In this document: positions 39,501 through 48,352 of the stretch, in pieces
Layout: the number at the start of each line of letters is the position of its first letter
Position numbering within the stretch: position 1 is the stretch's first letter
Source of the DNA: Azospirillum sp. B510
GTDB taxonomy: Bacteria > Pseudomonadota > Alphaproteobacteria > Azospirillales > Azospirillaceae
Direction: 5' to 3'
DNA: 64,000 nucleotides
NCBI RefSeq assembly: GCF_000010725.1
Contig: NC_013859.1
Location: 82,001-146,000, forward strand
Position numbers and translations under genes: made by a program
Notes under the pieces: generated by a model
What the model was told of the DNA's origin: nothing
The model's database searches: none
The model's input: the letters and a program-made list of their open reading frames with translations, nothing else

Positions 39501-40544
39501 CTACCGCCGCAGCAATGTGATGCTGATCCGCCGGTTGCTGGGGTCGAGCGGGCCGCCGGCGCCGAAATGGTCGAGGTCGGCGCGCCCCTCGACGCGGACG
39601 ATGCGGGTGTTGGGGATGCCGCTGGCGATCAGTTCACGCCGCGCGGCGTTGGCGCGGTCGCTCGACAATTCCCAATTGCCGTATTTCGCGTCCGCCGCGT
39701 AGCCCAGCCCGTCGGTGTGGCCGGTGATGCCGATCGGGTTGGGCACCGCCGCCAGCGCCGACGCCACCATGCGCATCAGCCGGCGGCCCTGGTCGTTCAT
39801 CTGGGCCGAGCCGACCTTGAACATCGAGAAGCGGGCCTGGTCGGTCAGCTGGACGCGCAAGCCCTCCGGCACCTGCTGGATCACCAGGCTGCCTTGCAGG
39901 GCGTTCAGGTCCGGCGATGCGGCGATGCGCTGGCGCAGGTCGCGCTCCAGCGACTCCAGCGCCACCTTCTCGCCCAGTTCGGAGGATTGGCGTTCGAGCA
40001 GGGCCTCCAGCTCCGCACGGGTGGCCTGGGGAGCGGAGGCCTGGGGAGCCATCTGGGGAGCCATCTGGGGAGCCGGGGGTTCCGTCGCGGGTGCGCCCGG
40101 CGCGCTCTCGCTGGCCGGGCGCAGCAGATCCACCGGCGGAACCGTGCCGCCCGGCGGGTGCGGCATCGGGTCCTTGCGGCCGGCGGGCTGGCGGTCGCTG
40201 TCGCCGACCGACGCCACCACCGGCGGCGAGGCCACCGGGCTCGCCTGATCGCCGGCGGCGTTCGGGGTGGTCAGCGATCCGCTCTTGTCGACCGACCGGC
40301 CGGCGAGCATGCCGTCGGCGCCGGAATTGCTCTGCGACACCGCGACCGGATTGAAGTAATCGGCGATCCCCTTGCGCTGTTCGGTGGTGGTGATGTTCAT
40401 CAGCCACATCACCAGGAAGAAGGTCATCATCGCCGTCACGAAGTCGGCATAGGCCAGCTTCCAGGTGCCGTTGTGCTCCTCCTCGTCATGGCTGCCGAGA
40501 TGCCGCTTGACGATGATCGGGGGGAGGGCGGTCTTGCGCGGCAT
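39501..40544 (-). CDS. motB: Flagellar stator protein MotB
   Basis: A 347-residue protein. The cytoplasmic start (KTALPPIIVKRHLGSHDEEE) is followed by one membrane helix carrying the proton-binding Asp in LAYADFVTAMMTFFLVMWLM, then a long Pro/Ala-rich periplasmic linker containing a small tandem repeat (PQMAPQMAPQ). An OmpA-like peptidoglycan-binding domain (about 215-345) has GHTDGLGYAADAKYGNWELS, SDRANAARRELIASG and SNRRISITLL. It forms the stator with MotA, encoded six bases upstream. The Asp and surrounding helix suggest proton drive. Confidence 0.93.
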   Translation of the reverse strand: MPRKTALPPIIVKRHLGSHDEEEHNGTWKLAYADFVTAMMTFFLVMWLMNITTTEQRKGIADYFNPVAVSQSNSGADGMLAGRSVDKSGSLTTPNAAGDQASPVASPPVVASVGDSDRQPAGRKDPMPHPPGGTVPPVDLLRPASESAPGAPATEPPAPQMAPQMAPQASAPQATRAELEALLERQSSELGEKVALESLERDLRQRIAASPDLNALQGSLVIQQVPEGLRVQLTDQARFSMFKVGSAQMNDQGRRLMRMVASALAAVPNPIGITGHTDGLGYAADAKYGNWELSSDRANAARRELIASGIPNTRIVRVEGRADLDHFGAGGPLDPSNRRISITLLRR

Positions 40545-40550
40545 GGCCGG

Positions 40551-41438
40551 TCACGCCGCCTGACGGCCGTCGCGGGCCTTCGCCTGCGACGACAGGGAGG
40601 TGGCCACCTCGACCTCGGCCAGGCTGGGCTGGATGTCGGTGTACAGCACCTTGCGGGCATATTCGGCGCAGACCTGCGGCGGGCTGCCGCGCAGATAGGC
40701 GCACAGCGCCGCCTTGATGCAGAAATACATGTTCAGCTCCGATTCGCGGCGCTGGCGGGCGGCGCTGGCGATCGGGCCGACCATGCCGTAGGACAGCAGC
40801 ACGCCGAGGAAGGTGCCGGTCAGCGCCCCGCCGATCATCCGGCCCAGCACCTCCGGCGCCTCGCTGATGGCGCCCATGGCGTTGATGACGCCCAGCACGG
40901 CGGCGACGATCCCCAGCGCCGGCAGCGCGTCGGCAAGGTTCTGCAAGGCCTTCGGCACCTGATTCAGCTCGCGGCCCAGCGTTTCCAGCTCTTCCGCCAT
41001 CAGTGATTCCAGATCATGCGGGTTGTCCTGCCCGAGAGCGATCAGGCGCAGGTAATCGCACAGGAAGCTGATGCAGCGGTCATAGCGCAGGACGTTGGGA
41101 TATTGGGTGAACAGCGGGCTTTCGGCCGGCTTGTCGATGTCGGCCTCGATCTGCGACATGCCCTTGGACTTGGCGACGCGCAGCAGGCCATAGACCAGGG
41201 CGATCATGTCGAGATAGTCGTTCTTGGGCGTCGCCCGGCCGCGGGCGATGGCGGCCACCGCGCGCAGCGTGTCGCGCAGCACCGCAGGGCTGTTGGCGAT
41301 GGCGAAGCCGCCGATGCCGGCGCCGATGATGATGACGATCTCCACCGGCTGCCACAGCACCGCCATCCGCCCGCCCATGGCGTAGAACCCGCCGAGCACG
41401 CTGGCGAACACCGCGATCAACCCGAACATCAAGCGCAT
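40551..41438 (-). CDS. motA: Flagellar stator protein MotA
   Basis: A 295-residue inner-membrane protein. The N-terminus has two helices (MFGLIAVFASVLGGFYAMGG, VEIVIIIGAGIGGFAIANSP). The cytoplasmic loop has LLRVAKSKGMSQIEADIDKP, and the second helical pair has LADALPALGIVAAVLGVINA and GGALTGTFLGVLLSYGMVGP, the conserved MotA block lining the ion channel. Full length for the family. It is cotranscribed with motB and has its own laf-type element about 70 bp upstream. Confidence 0.94.
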   Translation of the reverse strand: MRLMFGLIAVFASVLGGFYAMGGRMAVLWQPVEIVIIIGAGIGGFAIANSPAVLRDTLRAVAAIARGRATPKNDYLDMIALVYGLLRVAKSKGMSQIEADIDKPAESPLFTQYPNVLRYDRCISFLCDYLRLIALGQDNPHDLESLMAEELETLGRELNQVPKALQNLADALPALGIVAAVLGVINAMGAISEAPEVLGRMIGGALTGTFLGVLLSYGMVGPIASAARQRRESELNMYFCIKAALCAYLRGSPPQVCAEYARKVLYTDIQPSLAEVEVATSLSSQAKARDGRQAA

Positions 41439-41502
41439 GTTGTCTTCTCCGGATGTGCACAGGCCATCGTGACCGGGGGCACGCCTCGCCGACGCTACAG
41501 CC

Positions 41503-41526
41503 CGCCGTTTAAAGCGGCTTTACGGT
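41503..41526 (-). promoter_or_regulatory. Shared laf element upstream of motA
   Basis: Read towards motA: GTAAAGCCGCTTTAAACGGC, containing the near-palindrome CCG-CTTTAAA-CGG (41505-41517). It lies about 70 bp before the motA start and implies a promoter separate from the upstream 786-residue gene. Confidence 0.55.
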
Positions 41527-41540
41527 TCAGGTCCCAAAAG

Positions 41541-43901
41541 TCAGGGGCTCTTCCGCCACGCCCGCGCCAGCCGGTCGAGCGCGCCGGCGGTGGCGAGGTC
41601 GCGCTCCACCGCCTCCGCGCGCAGCGGTCCGTCGGCGGGCGGTGGCGCCAGCGCATCGACCAGCCCGGCCCAGCGGGTGCCGGCCAGACGCGCCCGCTGG
41701 GCGTCGCCGAAGCCGCGCAGGCCCTCGCCGTCCCCGGCCAGATAGGCTGACACCCCTTGCAGCGCCAGATCGTCCGCGCTCGGTTCGGCTCCGGCGGCGG
41801 CCAACTCGGCGGCCAACCCGGCGAAGGCGGTGCGCGCCGCCTGCCACTCGCCGGCGGAGAACAGCGCCTGGGCGCGCAGACGCGCCGCCTCGGCTCCACC
41901 CACCCCCCGCAGCGCGTCGAGCGCCCGCATCGTGTCGCCGTCGCCCAGCAAAGCGTCGGCGCGCAACAGCGCCCGGCGCTCGGCCAGGGCCGGCTCCAGC
42001 TCCGCGCCGCCGCTGCGGGCCAGCACATCCAGCGCCTCGCCCTCGCGCCCGCCGTCGATCAGGGCGCGGGCGAGCCTGGCGCCCAGCTCCGCCCGGCGCG
42101 AGCCGCTCGCCCGCTCCGTCAGCGCATGCAGGATGCGGGTCGCCTCCAGCCCATAGCCGTCACGTTGCAGCAGGCCGGCGAGGCGCAGACGCAGCCCGCC
42201 GTCGGCTGTGTCGGCCAGCGCCACCAGACGGCCATGCCGCGCTTGCAACGCCAGCGCATAGAGCCCGCCCGGCGGCGCCCGCTCCAGCCGGTCGAGCACC
42301 GCCGCCAGCAGGCCGCGCCCGGCGGTCAGGGCATCGCGCCCGCGCGCCGTGGCGCCAAAGCGCCGCCCCAGCAGGCCGAAGATGTCCAGCGCCGCGTCGG
42401 TCCTGCCGCTGCGGGCATAGGCGCTTCCCAGCGCCGCCAGCGCGTCGGTCTCGATATCGTCGCCGCGCCAGGCGAAGCGCAGGGCCTCCAGCGCGGCGAT
42501 GGCGTCCTCCTCGTCCAGCCGGCCCAGGCCGCGGCGCAGTTCGATGGCGCGCACCTCCGCCCGGCGCGCGAAGGGGCCGCGACGCAAGGCCGCCGCCGCG
42601 TCATAGCGCTCCAGTGCCGCCTCGGGCGCGGTGCCGGGCGGCGCCTTCAGTTCCGCCAGCCGGCCGCGGAAATAGTCGAGCCGGCCATCGGCCATGCCTT
42701 TGGAATCGACGGTGATCATCTCCAGCACGATCAGGTTCAGCGCGGCGCCGTCCCCGGCCGCATCCGCCGCGGCGGCAAGGGTGGTCAGCAGCCGGCTGCG
42801 CAGGTCGGCGGGATAGTCCAGCAGCCGGCGGAGCGCGATCGGCAGCCCCTCCTTCGCCGCCGCCCAGCGGGTCGGCGCCAAGGCGACGCTGCGCCAGACA
42901 TGATGGTCGGGCATGGTTCCGGCCGGCAACTGGACGAACAGATTGTCGTCCGGCGACTCCTCGCGGTCGAGGGCGCGGAAGGCGTCGCCCAGGATGCGCA
43001 GGCCATAGCGCTGGTCGGGGGCCGGCGCCATGCTGGCCGCCGTCTCCAGCGCCGCGCGCCCCTCCTCATCCATGGCATGGGCCAGCAGGAAGCGGACGAG
43101 CGCCGTCTGCGCATCGACCCGCGCCCGCCCCTGCGCGGTGGTCAGGGCGGATTGCAGCGCCTCGCGGGTGCGGTTGAAGTCCTCGCCGGCCCAGCCGGCG
43201 AGATCCATCGCCCCGATCGGCGGCGGAGCCGGGGGCTTGGGCGGCTCGGCGGCCTGGGGGGGCGGCTTGGCCGCGCGGTCGGGCATGCGCTCCAGTTGGC
43301 GCAGCGTCTGCTGGATGCTGTCGCGCACTTCGCCTTCCAGGCTGGCGACGGCGGGGAGAGGGTCGGGGGGAGGGAGTGTGACGGCCGCGGCACTCGCCGT
43401 GCCGATGGGGTTCAGCGCCTCCGCGACATCGGCCAGACTGGCGCTTCGGGCCGGAAGCGGACTCTTCCGCGGTTCGGGATCGGCGGCGATGACGGCCTCC
43501 CCCGGCGCCCCCGGCTTGACGCCCGGAACCGGCGGACCGCCGACATCGACGATCAGGGTCTGGCGTTCCAGGACGCTCGTGATGCGCGCGCCGCAGGGGA
43601 TCGTCGCGGTCAGGCTGCGCCCGCCATCGGCCGCCACGAAGTCGGACAGCCGGCGGGAGAAGCCGTCGCGCAGGCTGGCCAGCGGCCAGCGCTGCGGATC
43701 GGGGACGCTGATGCGCAGGACGCAGCCGTCGACGACCGCCGCCGGCTCCACCCCCTTCGGCACCGTCAGCGCCAGCCGCGAAAACTCGTCATGGTCGCCG
43801 AGCTGGGCGCGGATGGCGGCCTGCGCCGGGCCGGGCGCCGACAGCAGGGCGAGGACCAGCGTCGAACCAAGCGTCAATCCAGCATCCGGGCGCCGTTTCA
43901 T
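41541..43901 (-). CDS. Large secreted helical-repeat protein of unknown function
   Basis: A 786-residue protein from ATG 43901; the frame is open upstream to 44027. A signal peptide is visible (basic start, LGSTLVLALLSAPGPAQAA). Residues 25-130 are beta-rich (HDEFSRLALTVPKGVEPAAV, ERQTLIVDVG). A Pro-rich linker with a short coiled coil (VRDSIQQTLRQLERM) follows, and residues 250-786 are Ala-rich helical hairpins resembling TPR repeats (RVDAQTALVRFLLAHAMDEE, RFGATARGRDAL, GDGEGLRGFGDA). It should therefore be periplasmic or outer-membrane-associated. It precedes motA-motB and is divergent from flgF, suggesting a role in stator or basal-body function. I do not recognise a named family. Confidence 0.7.
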   Translation of the reverse strand: MKRRPDAGLTLGSTLVLALLSAPGPAQAAIRAQLGDHDEFSRLALTVPKGVEPAAVVDGCVLRISVPDPQRWPLASLRDGFSRRLSDFVAADGGRSLTATIPCGARITSVLERQTLIVDVGGPPVPGVKPGAPGEAVIAADPEPRKSPLPARSASLADVAEALNPIGTASAAAVTLPPPDPLPAVASLEGEVRDSIQQTLRQLERMPDRAAKPPPQAAEPPKPPAPPPIGAMDLAGWAGEDFNRTREALQSALTTAQGRARVDAQTALVRFLLAHAMDEEGRAALETAASMAPAPDQRYGLRILGDAFRALDREESPDDNLFVQLPAGTMPDHHVWRSVALAPTRWAAAKEGLPIALRRLLDYPADLRSRLLTTLAAAADAAGDGAALNLIVLEMITVDSKGMADGRLDYFRGRLAELKAPPGTAPEAALERYDAAAALRRGPFARRAEVRAIELRRGLGRLDEEDAIAALEALRFAWRGDDIETDALAALGSAYARSGRTDAALDIFGLLGRRFGATARGRDALTAGRGLLAAVLDRLERAPPGGLYALALQARHGRLVALADTADGGLRLRLAGLLQRDGYGLEATRILHALTERASGSRRAELGARLARALIDGGREGEALDVLARSGGAELEPALAERRALLRADALLGDGDTMRALDALRGVGGAEAARLRAQALFSAGEWQAARTAFAGLAAELAAAGAEPSADDLALQGVSAYLAGDGEGLRGFGDAQRARLAGTRWAGLVDALAPPPADGPLRAEAVERDLATAGALDRLARAWRKSP

Positions 43902-43981
43902 CACAGTCGTCTCGCATTTTATCGAAATGATCGCCAAACCCGATCCAGCCCCGGCAAGTAGCGTTGGGAGCGGCCCAGGTT

Positions 43982-44005
43982 GAAACCCGGCTTTAAACTG
44001 CCTCG
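43982..44005 (+). promoter_or_regulatory. Shared laf element upstream of flgF
   Basis: GAAACCCGGCTTTAAACTGC, about 55 bp before the flgF start. The core is partly palindromic, so it could also affect the divergent 786-residue gene. Confidence 0.55.
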
Positions 44006-44044
44006 TCCAGATTAAGGCGGAGTTCAAAACCGGAGTGTTCGGCG

Positions 44045-44776
44045 ATGGAGAACCAGCTTTACATCGGACTGTCGCGCCAGATGGCGCTGCGGCGGCAGCT
44101 GGACGTCGTCGCGAACAATGTCGCCAATATGAATACCGCCGGATTCCGCGGCGAACGCACCCTGTTCGAAGCGGCGATGGAGGCCGGCGGGCGCAAGCCG
44201 ACGGACCGCATCGCCTTCACCATCGACCGCGCCACCTATACGGATCTGCGCCCCGGCGCCCTGACCGAGACCGGCAACCCCTATGACGTGGCGCTGGACG
44301 GCGACGGCTTCCTGGCGGTGCAGACGCCGGACGGCGTGCGCTACACCCGCGACGGCCGGTTGCGCCGCGACGCCGACGGCACGCTGGTCGGCCCCAACGG
44401 CTATCCGGTGCTGGACGACGGCCGGCGGCCCATCGTCATTCCCTCCGAGTCCAGCAAGATCAGCATCGGGTCCGACGGGCTGCTGTCGGCCGACGGCACG
44501 GTCGTTTCCCGCATCGCCGTCTTCCGCTTCGACACCCCGCAGGCGTTGAAGCAGACCGGCGACCTGCTGTTCGATCCCCCCGCCGGCCTGGAACCCCGCC
44601 CCGCCCCCGACACCCGTCTGGTCGAGGGCAAGACCGAGCGCTCCAACGTGCAGGGCATCGTCGAGATCGGCCGGATGATGGACCTGACCCGCGATTATCA
44701 GGCGGTGACCAGGATGGTGGATGATGGGCAGGACCTGCTGCGTTCCGCCATCAACCGCCTCGGCAAATCCTCTTAA
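44045..44776 (+). CDS. flgF: Proximal rod protein FlgF
   Basis: A 243-residue protein. The N-terminus YIGLSRQMALRRQLDVVANN, VANMNTAGFRGERTLFEAAM is the rod motif. The middle has DVALDGDGFLAVQTPDGVRY, TRDGRLRRDADGTLVGPNGY. The C-terminus is VQGIVEIGRMMDLTRDYQAV. Shorter than FlgG and lying directly before it, as usual for flgF. First gene of the flgF-G-A-H-fliL-like operon. Confidence 0.92.
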   Translation: MENQLYIGLSRQMALRRQLDVVANNVANMNTAGFRGERTLFEAAMEAGGRKPTDRIAFTIDRATYTDLRPGALTETGNPYDVALDGDGFLAVQTPDGVRYTRDGRLRRDADGTLVGPNGYPVLDDGRRPIVIPSESSKISIGSDGLLSADGTVVSRIAVFRFDTPQALKQTGDLLFDPPAGLEPRPAPDTRLVEGKTERSNVQGIVEIGRMMDLTRDYQAVTRMVDDGQDLLRSAINRLGKSS

Positions 44777-44800
44777 CCCTCCGGAAGGGAGAGCCCGTCC

Positions 44801-45586
44801 ATGCGCGTGCTCAGCATCGCGTCCACCGGCATGATGGCCCAGCAGTTGAACGTCGAGGTCATCTCCAACAACATCGCCAACATCAACACCACCGCCTACA
44901 AGCGTTCGCGCGCCGAATTCCAGGACCTGATGTATCAGGCGGAAAAGCGGCAGGGCAGCCAGTCCACCGATTCGGGCACCATCGTGCCGACCGGCGTCGA
45001 GGTCGGGCTGGGCGTGCGGCCGACCTCGGTCAACCGCATCAACACCACCGGCAACCTGACCTCCACCGGCAACGAGCTGGATCTGGCGATCGAGGGGCGC
45101 GGCTATTTCAACGTGACCCAGCCCGGCGGCGAGACCGTCTACACCCGCGCCGGCAGTTTCAAGCTGTCGCCGGAGGGAACCATCGTCACCGCCGACGGTT
45201 TCACCGTCGCCCCCGGCATCACCGTGCCGCAGGGCACGCGCGAGGTGGTGATCAACCGGTCCGGCGAGGTGCTGGCCTATGTCGACGGCAAGACCCAGCC
45301 GGTCAACCAGGGCCAGCTGGCGATGACGGTGTTCGTCAACGAATCGGGGCTGGAGGCGCTGGGCGACAACCTGTTCCGCGCCACCCCGGCATCCGGCGAA
45401 CCGCAGGAGGGGCTGGCGGGGCAGGCCGGCTTCGGGACCATCCGCCAGAAATATCTGGAATCCTCCAATGTCAACGTCGTGCAGGAGATCACCGAGCTGA
45501 TCTCCGCCCAGCGCGCCTACGAGATGAACGCCAAGGTGATCGAGGCCGGCGACCAGATGGCCTCCACCATGACCAACATGCGGTGA
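44801..45586 (+). CDS. flgG: Distal rod protein FlgG
   Basis: A 261-residue protein, the standard length. MRVLSIASTGMMAQQLNVEV, ISNNIANINTTAYKRSRAEF and QDLMYQAEKRQGSQSTDSGT are diagnostic of FlgG. The C-terminus VNVVQEITELISAQRAYEMN, AKVIEAGDQMASTMTNMR is canonical. GGAAGGGAG precedes the start. The stop overlaps the flgA start by four bases. Confidence 0.96.
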   Translation: MRVLSIASTGMMAQQLNVEVISNNIANINTTAYKRSRAEFQDLMYQAEKRQGSQSTDSGTIVPTGVEVGLGVRPTSVNRINTTGNLTSTGNELDLAIEGRGYFNVTQPGGETVYTRAGSFKLSPEGTIVTADGFTVAPGITVPQGTREVVINRSGEVLAYVDGKTQPVNQGQLAMTVFVNESGLEALGDNLFRATPASGEPQEGLAGQAGFGTIRQKYLESSNVNVVQEITELISAQRAYEMNAKVIEAGDQMASTMTNMR

Positions 45587-46323
45587 TCATCGTGTCGACT
45601 TTCCTCCGCCGCCCGCTGGCCGTGGCGTTGCTCGGCGCCGCGCTGGCGCTTCCCATGCCCGCCATCGCCGGCCCCGCCATCGCCGGCCCCGCCATCGCCG
45701 GCCCCGTCGAGACGCGGCTGGCGGAGGAGCTGCTGGCCTCGCTCGGCCCGGCGGTGCCGCCCGATGCCCAGGTCGCGCTGACGCTCGGCCGCCCCTTCGA
45801 CGGGCCGGTCGATGCCGTGCGCGACGTCAGTCTCGACCCCCGCACCGGTCTCTTCCAGGCCCGCATCCTCAGCAACGGCCACAGCGTCGATCTCAGCGGC
45901 CGGGCCGAGGTGGAGGTGACGATGCCGGTGCCGGTCCGCCGCATCCGGCCGGGCGAGGTGATCGAGGCGGCTGACCTGACCACCATCCGCCTGCCGCTGG
46001 AGCGCGCCGGGGCCGGCTTCATCACCTCCGCCGAGGCGCTGGTCGGCCAGTCGCCGCGCCGGCAGATCAGCGCCGGGCGGATGGTCCAGGTGGGATCGGT
46101 CGGCGCTCCCATCGTCGTGCAGCGCAACCGGCCGGTGACGCTCGTCTACGAGGACGGCGCGCTGATGCTGGCCGCCCGCGGGCGCGCCCTGCAGGAGGGC
46201 GGCGTCGGCGACACCGTGCGGGTGATGAACATCGCCAGCAGTACCATCGTCACCGGCACCGTCACCGGCGCCGAAACCGTGTCGGTCAACGGCCCGCGTC
46301 TTCCACAGGGCACACGGCCCTGA
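45583..46323 (+). CDS. flgA: P-ring assembly chaperone FlgA
   Basis: A 246-residue protein with a signal peptide (LAVALLGAALALPMPAIA). Three copies of a 15-bp direct repeat at the cleavage region encode AIAGP three times in a row. The C-terminal half is an SAF domain (VPVRRIRPGEVIEAADLTTI) followed by QSPRRQISAGRMVQVGSVGA and GDTVRVMNIASSTIVTGTVT, typical FlgA. It assists FlgI polymerisation in the periplasm. Confidence 0.92.
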   Translation: MIIVSTFLRRPLAVALLGAALALPMPAIAGPAIAGPAIAGPVETRLAEELLASLGPAVPPDAQVALTLGRPFDGPVDAVRDVSLDPRTGLFQARILSNGHSVDLSGRAEVEVTMPVPVRRIRPGEVIEAADLTTIRLPLERAGAGFITSAEALVGQSPRRQISAGRMVQVGSVGAPIVVQRNRPVTLVYEDGALMLAARGRALQEGGVGDTVRVMNIASSTIVTGTVTGAETVSVNGPRLPQGTRP

Positions 46324-46349
46324 GCCATTCGATGAAGGGAGCTTCCGCC

Positions 46350-47081
46350 ATGCGCAGCGCGCTCGTCCCCCTCCTGCTGCTTCCGCTTGCGACGGGCGGC
46401 TGCGCGCGGCTGGCCGACATCGGCAGCGCCCCCACCCTGTCGGAGATCAACAATCCGGCCCTCCAGCCGGAGGCGCGGGTGATCTCCCTGCCGATGCCGC
46501 AGCCGTCGATGGCGGAACAGATCCCGAGTTCGCTGTGGCGCACCGGGTCGCGTGATTTCTTCCGCGATCCCCGCGCCAAGTCGGTCGGCGACCTGCTGAC
46601 CGTCGTCATCGACATCTCCGACCAGGCGCAGATGCGCAACAGCACCCAGCGCGGCCGCAGCAACAGCGAGAAGGAGGGGCTGCCCAACTTCCTCGGCCTG
46701 GAAAGCCGCCTGCCGGCGGTTCTGCCCGACGCGGTCGATCCGTCCAATCTGGTCAATCTCGACAGCACCAGCAACTCGACCGGCAACGGCACCATCCAGC
46801 GCAACGAGCGCATCGCCATGCGCGTCGCCGCCGTGGTGACCCAGGTGCTGCCCAACGGCAATTTCGTCATCGCCGGCCGGCAGGAGGTGCGGGTGAATTT
46901 CGAGCTGCGCGAAATGCGCATCGCCGGCGTCATCCGCCCCGAGGACATCAGCAACGCCAACACCATCGAGTATGACAAGATCGCCGAGGCGCGCATCACC
47001 TATGGCGGCCGCGGCCAGATCACCGACGTGCAGCAGCCGCGCTACGGCCAGCAGGTGCTGGACGTGATCCTGCCTTTCTGA
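46350..47081 (+). CDS. flgH: Flagellar L-ring lipoprotein FlgH
   Basis: A 243-residue protein from ATG 46350, which has AAGGGAG upstream; ATG 46332 is in frame but lacks a ribosome site. The lipoprotein signal ends in the lipobox LATGGC. SLWRTGSRDFFRDPRAKSVG, DLLTVVIDISDQAQ and NGNFVIAGRQEVRVNFELRE, MRIAGVIRPEDISNANTIEY are classic FlgH. The C-terminus RGQITDVQQPRYGQQVLDVI is canonical. It builds the outer-membrane L ring. Confidence 0.95.
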   Translation: MRSALVPLLLLPLATGGCARLADIGSAPTLSEINNPALQPEARVISLPMPQPSMAEQIPSSLWRTGSRDFFRDPRAKSVGDLLTVVIDISDQAQMRNSTQRGRSNSEKEGLPNFLGLESRLPAVLPDAVDPSNLVNLDSTSNSTGNGTIQRNERIAMRVAAVVTQVLPNGNFVIAGRQEVRVNFELREMRIAGVIRPEDISNANTIEYDKIAEARITYGGRGQITDVQQPRYGQQVLDVILPF

Positions 47082-47109
47082 TGCTCCGGCCCGATCGGGA
47101 ATCCGCGCC

Positions 47110-47595
47110 ATGAAAGCCGTTCCGCTGTTCGTCCTGGCCGCCGCGCTCGCCTTCGCCGGCGGCTACGGCCTCGGCCGTTTCGAGGCGCCGCAGGAGGCAT
47201 CCGCCGCCGCGTCGTCCGACTCCACCGGGGCGGCGTCGGGCGGCCCCTATTATGTGGAGGCGGGCCAACTGGTCGTGCCGATGCTGGAGCGCGGGCGGAC
47301 CATCGCCTTCATCCTGACCCAGATCACGCTGGAGGCCTCCAACGCCGACGACGCGCTGTTGGTGCGCCGCCGTCTGCCGCATGCGCGCAGCGCCATGCTG
47401 GAGGCGCTGTTCGACCTGGCCGGCCACGGCCGCTTCAGCGGCCCGGCGGTCGATCCGCAGGGGGTCGCCACCGCGCTTCTGACCGGCGCCAACGGCTCCT
47501 TCACCGGCCGGGACGGCGCCCGGCCGGTTCGCGCGGTTCTGATCGACCGCCTGCTGCGCCAGGACAACACGCGCCAGGACAACACGCGTCTGTGA
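47110..47595 (+). CDS. FliL-like membrane-anchored protein downstream of flgH
   Basis: A 161-residue protein. One N-terminal membrane segment (VPLFVLAAALAFAGGYGLGR) is followed by a periplasmic domain with PYYVEAGQLVVPMLERGRTI, AFILTQITLEASNADDALLV and a helix RSAMLEALFDLAGHGRF. The pattern of a beta strand, VPM and a long strand resembles FliL-type stator-associated proteins, though a separate canonical fliL lies at 52.4-53.0 kb. The C-terminus ends with a duplicated RQDNT pentamer from a 15-bp tandem repeat. Last gene of the flgF unit, followed by a strong terminator. Confidence 0.65.
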   Translation: MKAVPLFVLAAALAFAGGYGLGRFEAPQEASAAASSDSTGAASGGPYYVEAGQLVVPMLERGRTIAFILTQITLEASNADDALLVRRRLPHARSAMLEALFDLAGHGRFSGPAVDPQGVATALLTGANGSFTGRDGARPVRAVLIDRLLRQDNTRQDNTRL

Positions 47596-47596
47596 G

Positions 47597-47633
47597 GGAA
47601 ACCCCCTCTCCGCCGTATGGAGAGGGGGTTTCC
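47597..47633. terminator. Bidirectional terminator between convergent operons
   Basis: A perfect 15-bp stem (GGAAACCCCCTCTCC, 47597-47611; complement 47619-47633) with a 7-base loop. It lies between the stops of the fliL-like gene (plus) and flgD (minus). Confidence 0.85.
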
Positions 47634-47635
47634 AT

Positions 47636-48334
47636 TCACGACGCTGACAGCACCGCGCCCGAATCCACCGTGGCGCCGTTCTTCAGCACGAATTTGCTGG
47701 CGCCATCGACGCTGCGCACCTCGGCCACCGTATCGGTGACGACGGTGGCGGTCTTCAGCGCCTTGCCGTCCTTGTCCTTCGCCGTCACCCGCAGCGTATA
47801 GACGCCGTCGGGCGCCGCGCCGCCGCTGGCGGTCCTGCCGCTCCAATCGAAGACCTGCCGTCCGGTCTTCAGGGAACCCGGCGTGCTGTAGACGACGCCG
47901 CCGGCGGCGTTCAGCACCTCCAGCTTCACACTGGCCGGCGCGCCGTCGACGGTGTAGGCGGCCTCCGCCTTGCCGCCGGCCAGCGACATCTGGTCCGACG
48001 CCACCTCCACCTTGCGGCCGAGCAGGGCCATGTCCATGCGCATGCCGCTGCTCTTCAGCGTGTCGAGCACCTTGCCCAGCGTGTCGTTGGAGCGCATCGA
48101 CTGCTCGACCGTCGACAGCTGCGCCAGCTGGGTCATGAACTGGGTGGCGTCCATCGGCGCCAGCGGGTCCTGGTTGCGCAGCTGGGCGGTCAGCAGCTTC
48201 AGGAAGGATTCGTAATCGACGGTGGCCTTCTTCGGCTCGTCGGTGGCGGCCGCCGTGTTGGTCTTGGCGGCGGTCATCAGGCCGGTGCCCGGCGTGGTGG
48301 TGCCGGGCGTGGTGCTGCTGGGCGTGCTGGTCAT
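47636..48334 (-). CDS. flgD: Hook-capping/scaffold protein FlgD
   Basis: A 232-residue protein. The N-terminal signature DYESFLKLLTAQLRNQDPLA, PMDATQFMTQLAQLSTVEQS is diagnostic. The C-terminal part (VDGAPASVKLEVLNAAGGVV, DWSGRTASGGAAPDGVYTLR) is the FLgD Ig-like/tudor-like region. It caps the growing hook and is required for FlgE polymerisation. Last gene of the fliL-M-DUF6468-motE-fliK-flgD unit. Confidence 0.94.
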   Translation of the reverse strand: MTSTPSSTTPGTTTPGTGLMTAAKTNTAAATDEPKKATVDYESFLKLLTAQLRNQDPLAPMDATQFMTQLAQLSTVEQSMRSNDTLGKVLDTLKSSGMRMDMALLGRKVEVASDQMSLAGGKAEAAYTVDGAPASVKLEVLNAAGGVVYSTPGSLKTGRQVFDWSGRTASGGAAPDGVYTLRVTAKDKDGKALKTATVVTDTVAEVRSVDGASKFVLKNGATVDSGAVLSAS

Positions 48335-48352
48335 GGCGGGGGGCTTTCCTGT

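Noticed and set aside
41757..43961. A 734-codon plus-strand frame opposite the 786-residue protein
   Set aside because: The minus frame has a signal peptide and helical-repeat pattern, whereas the plus frame is Arg/Gln/Gly-rich shadow sequence.
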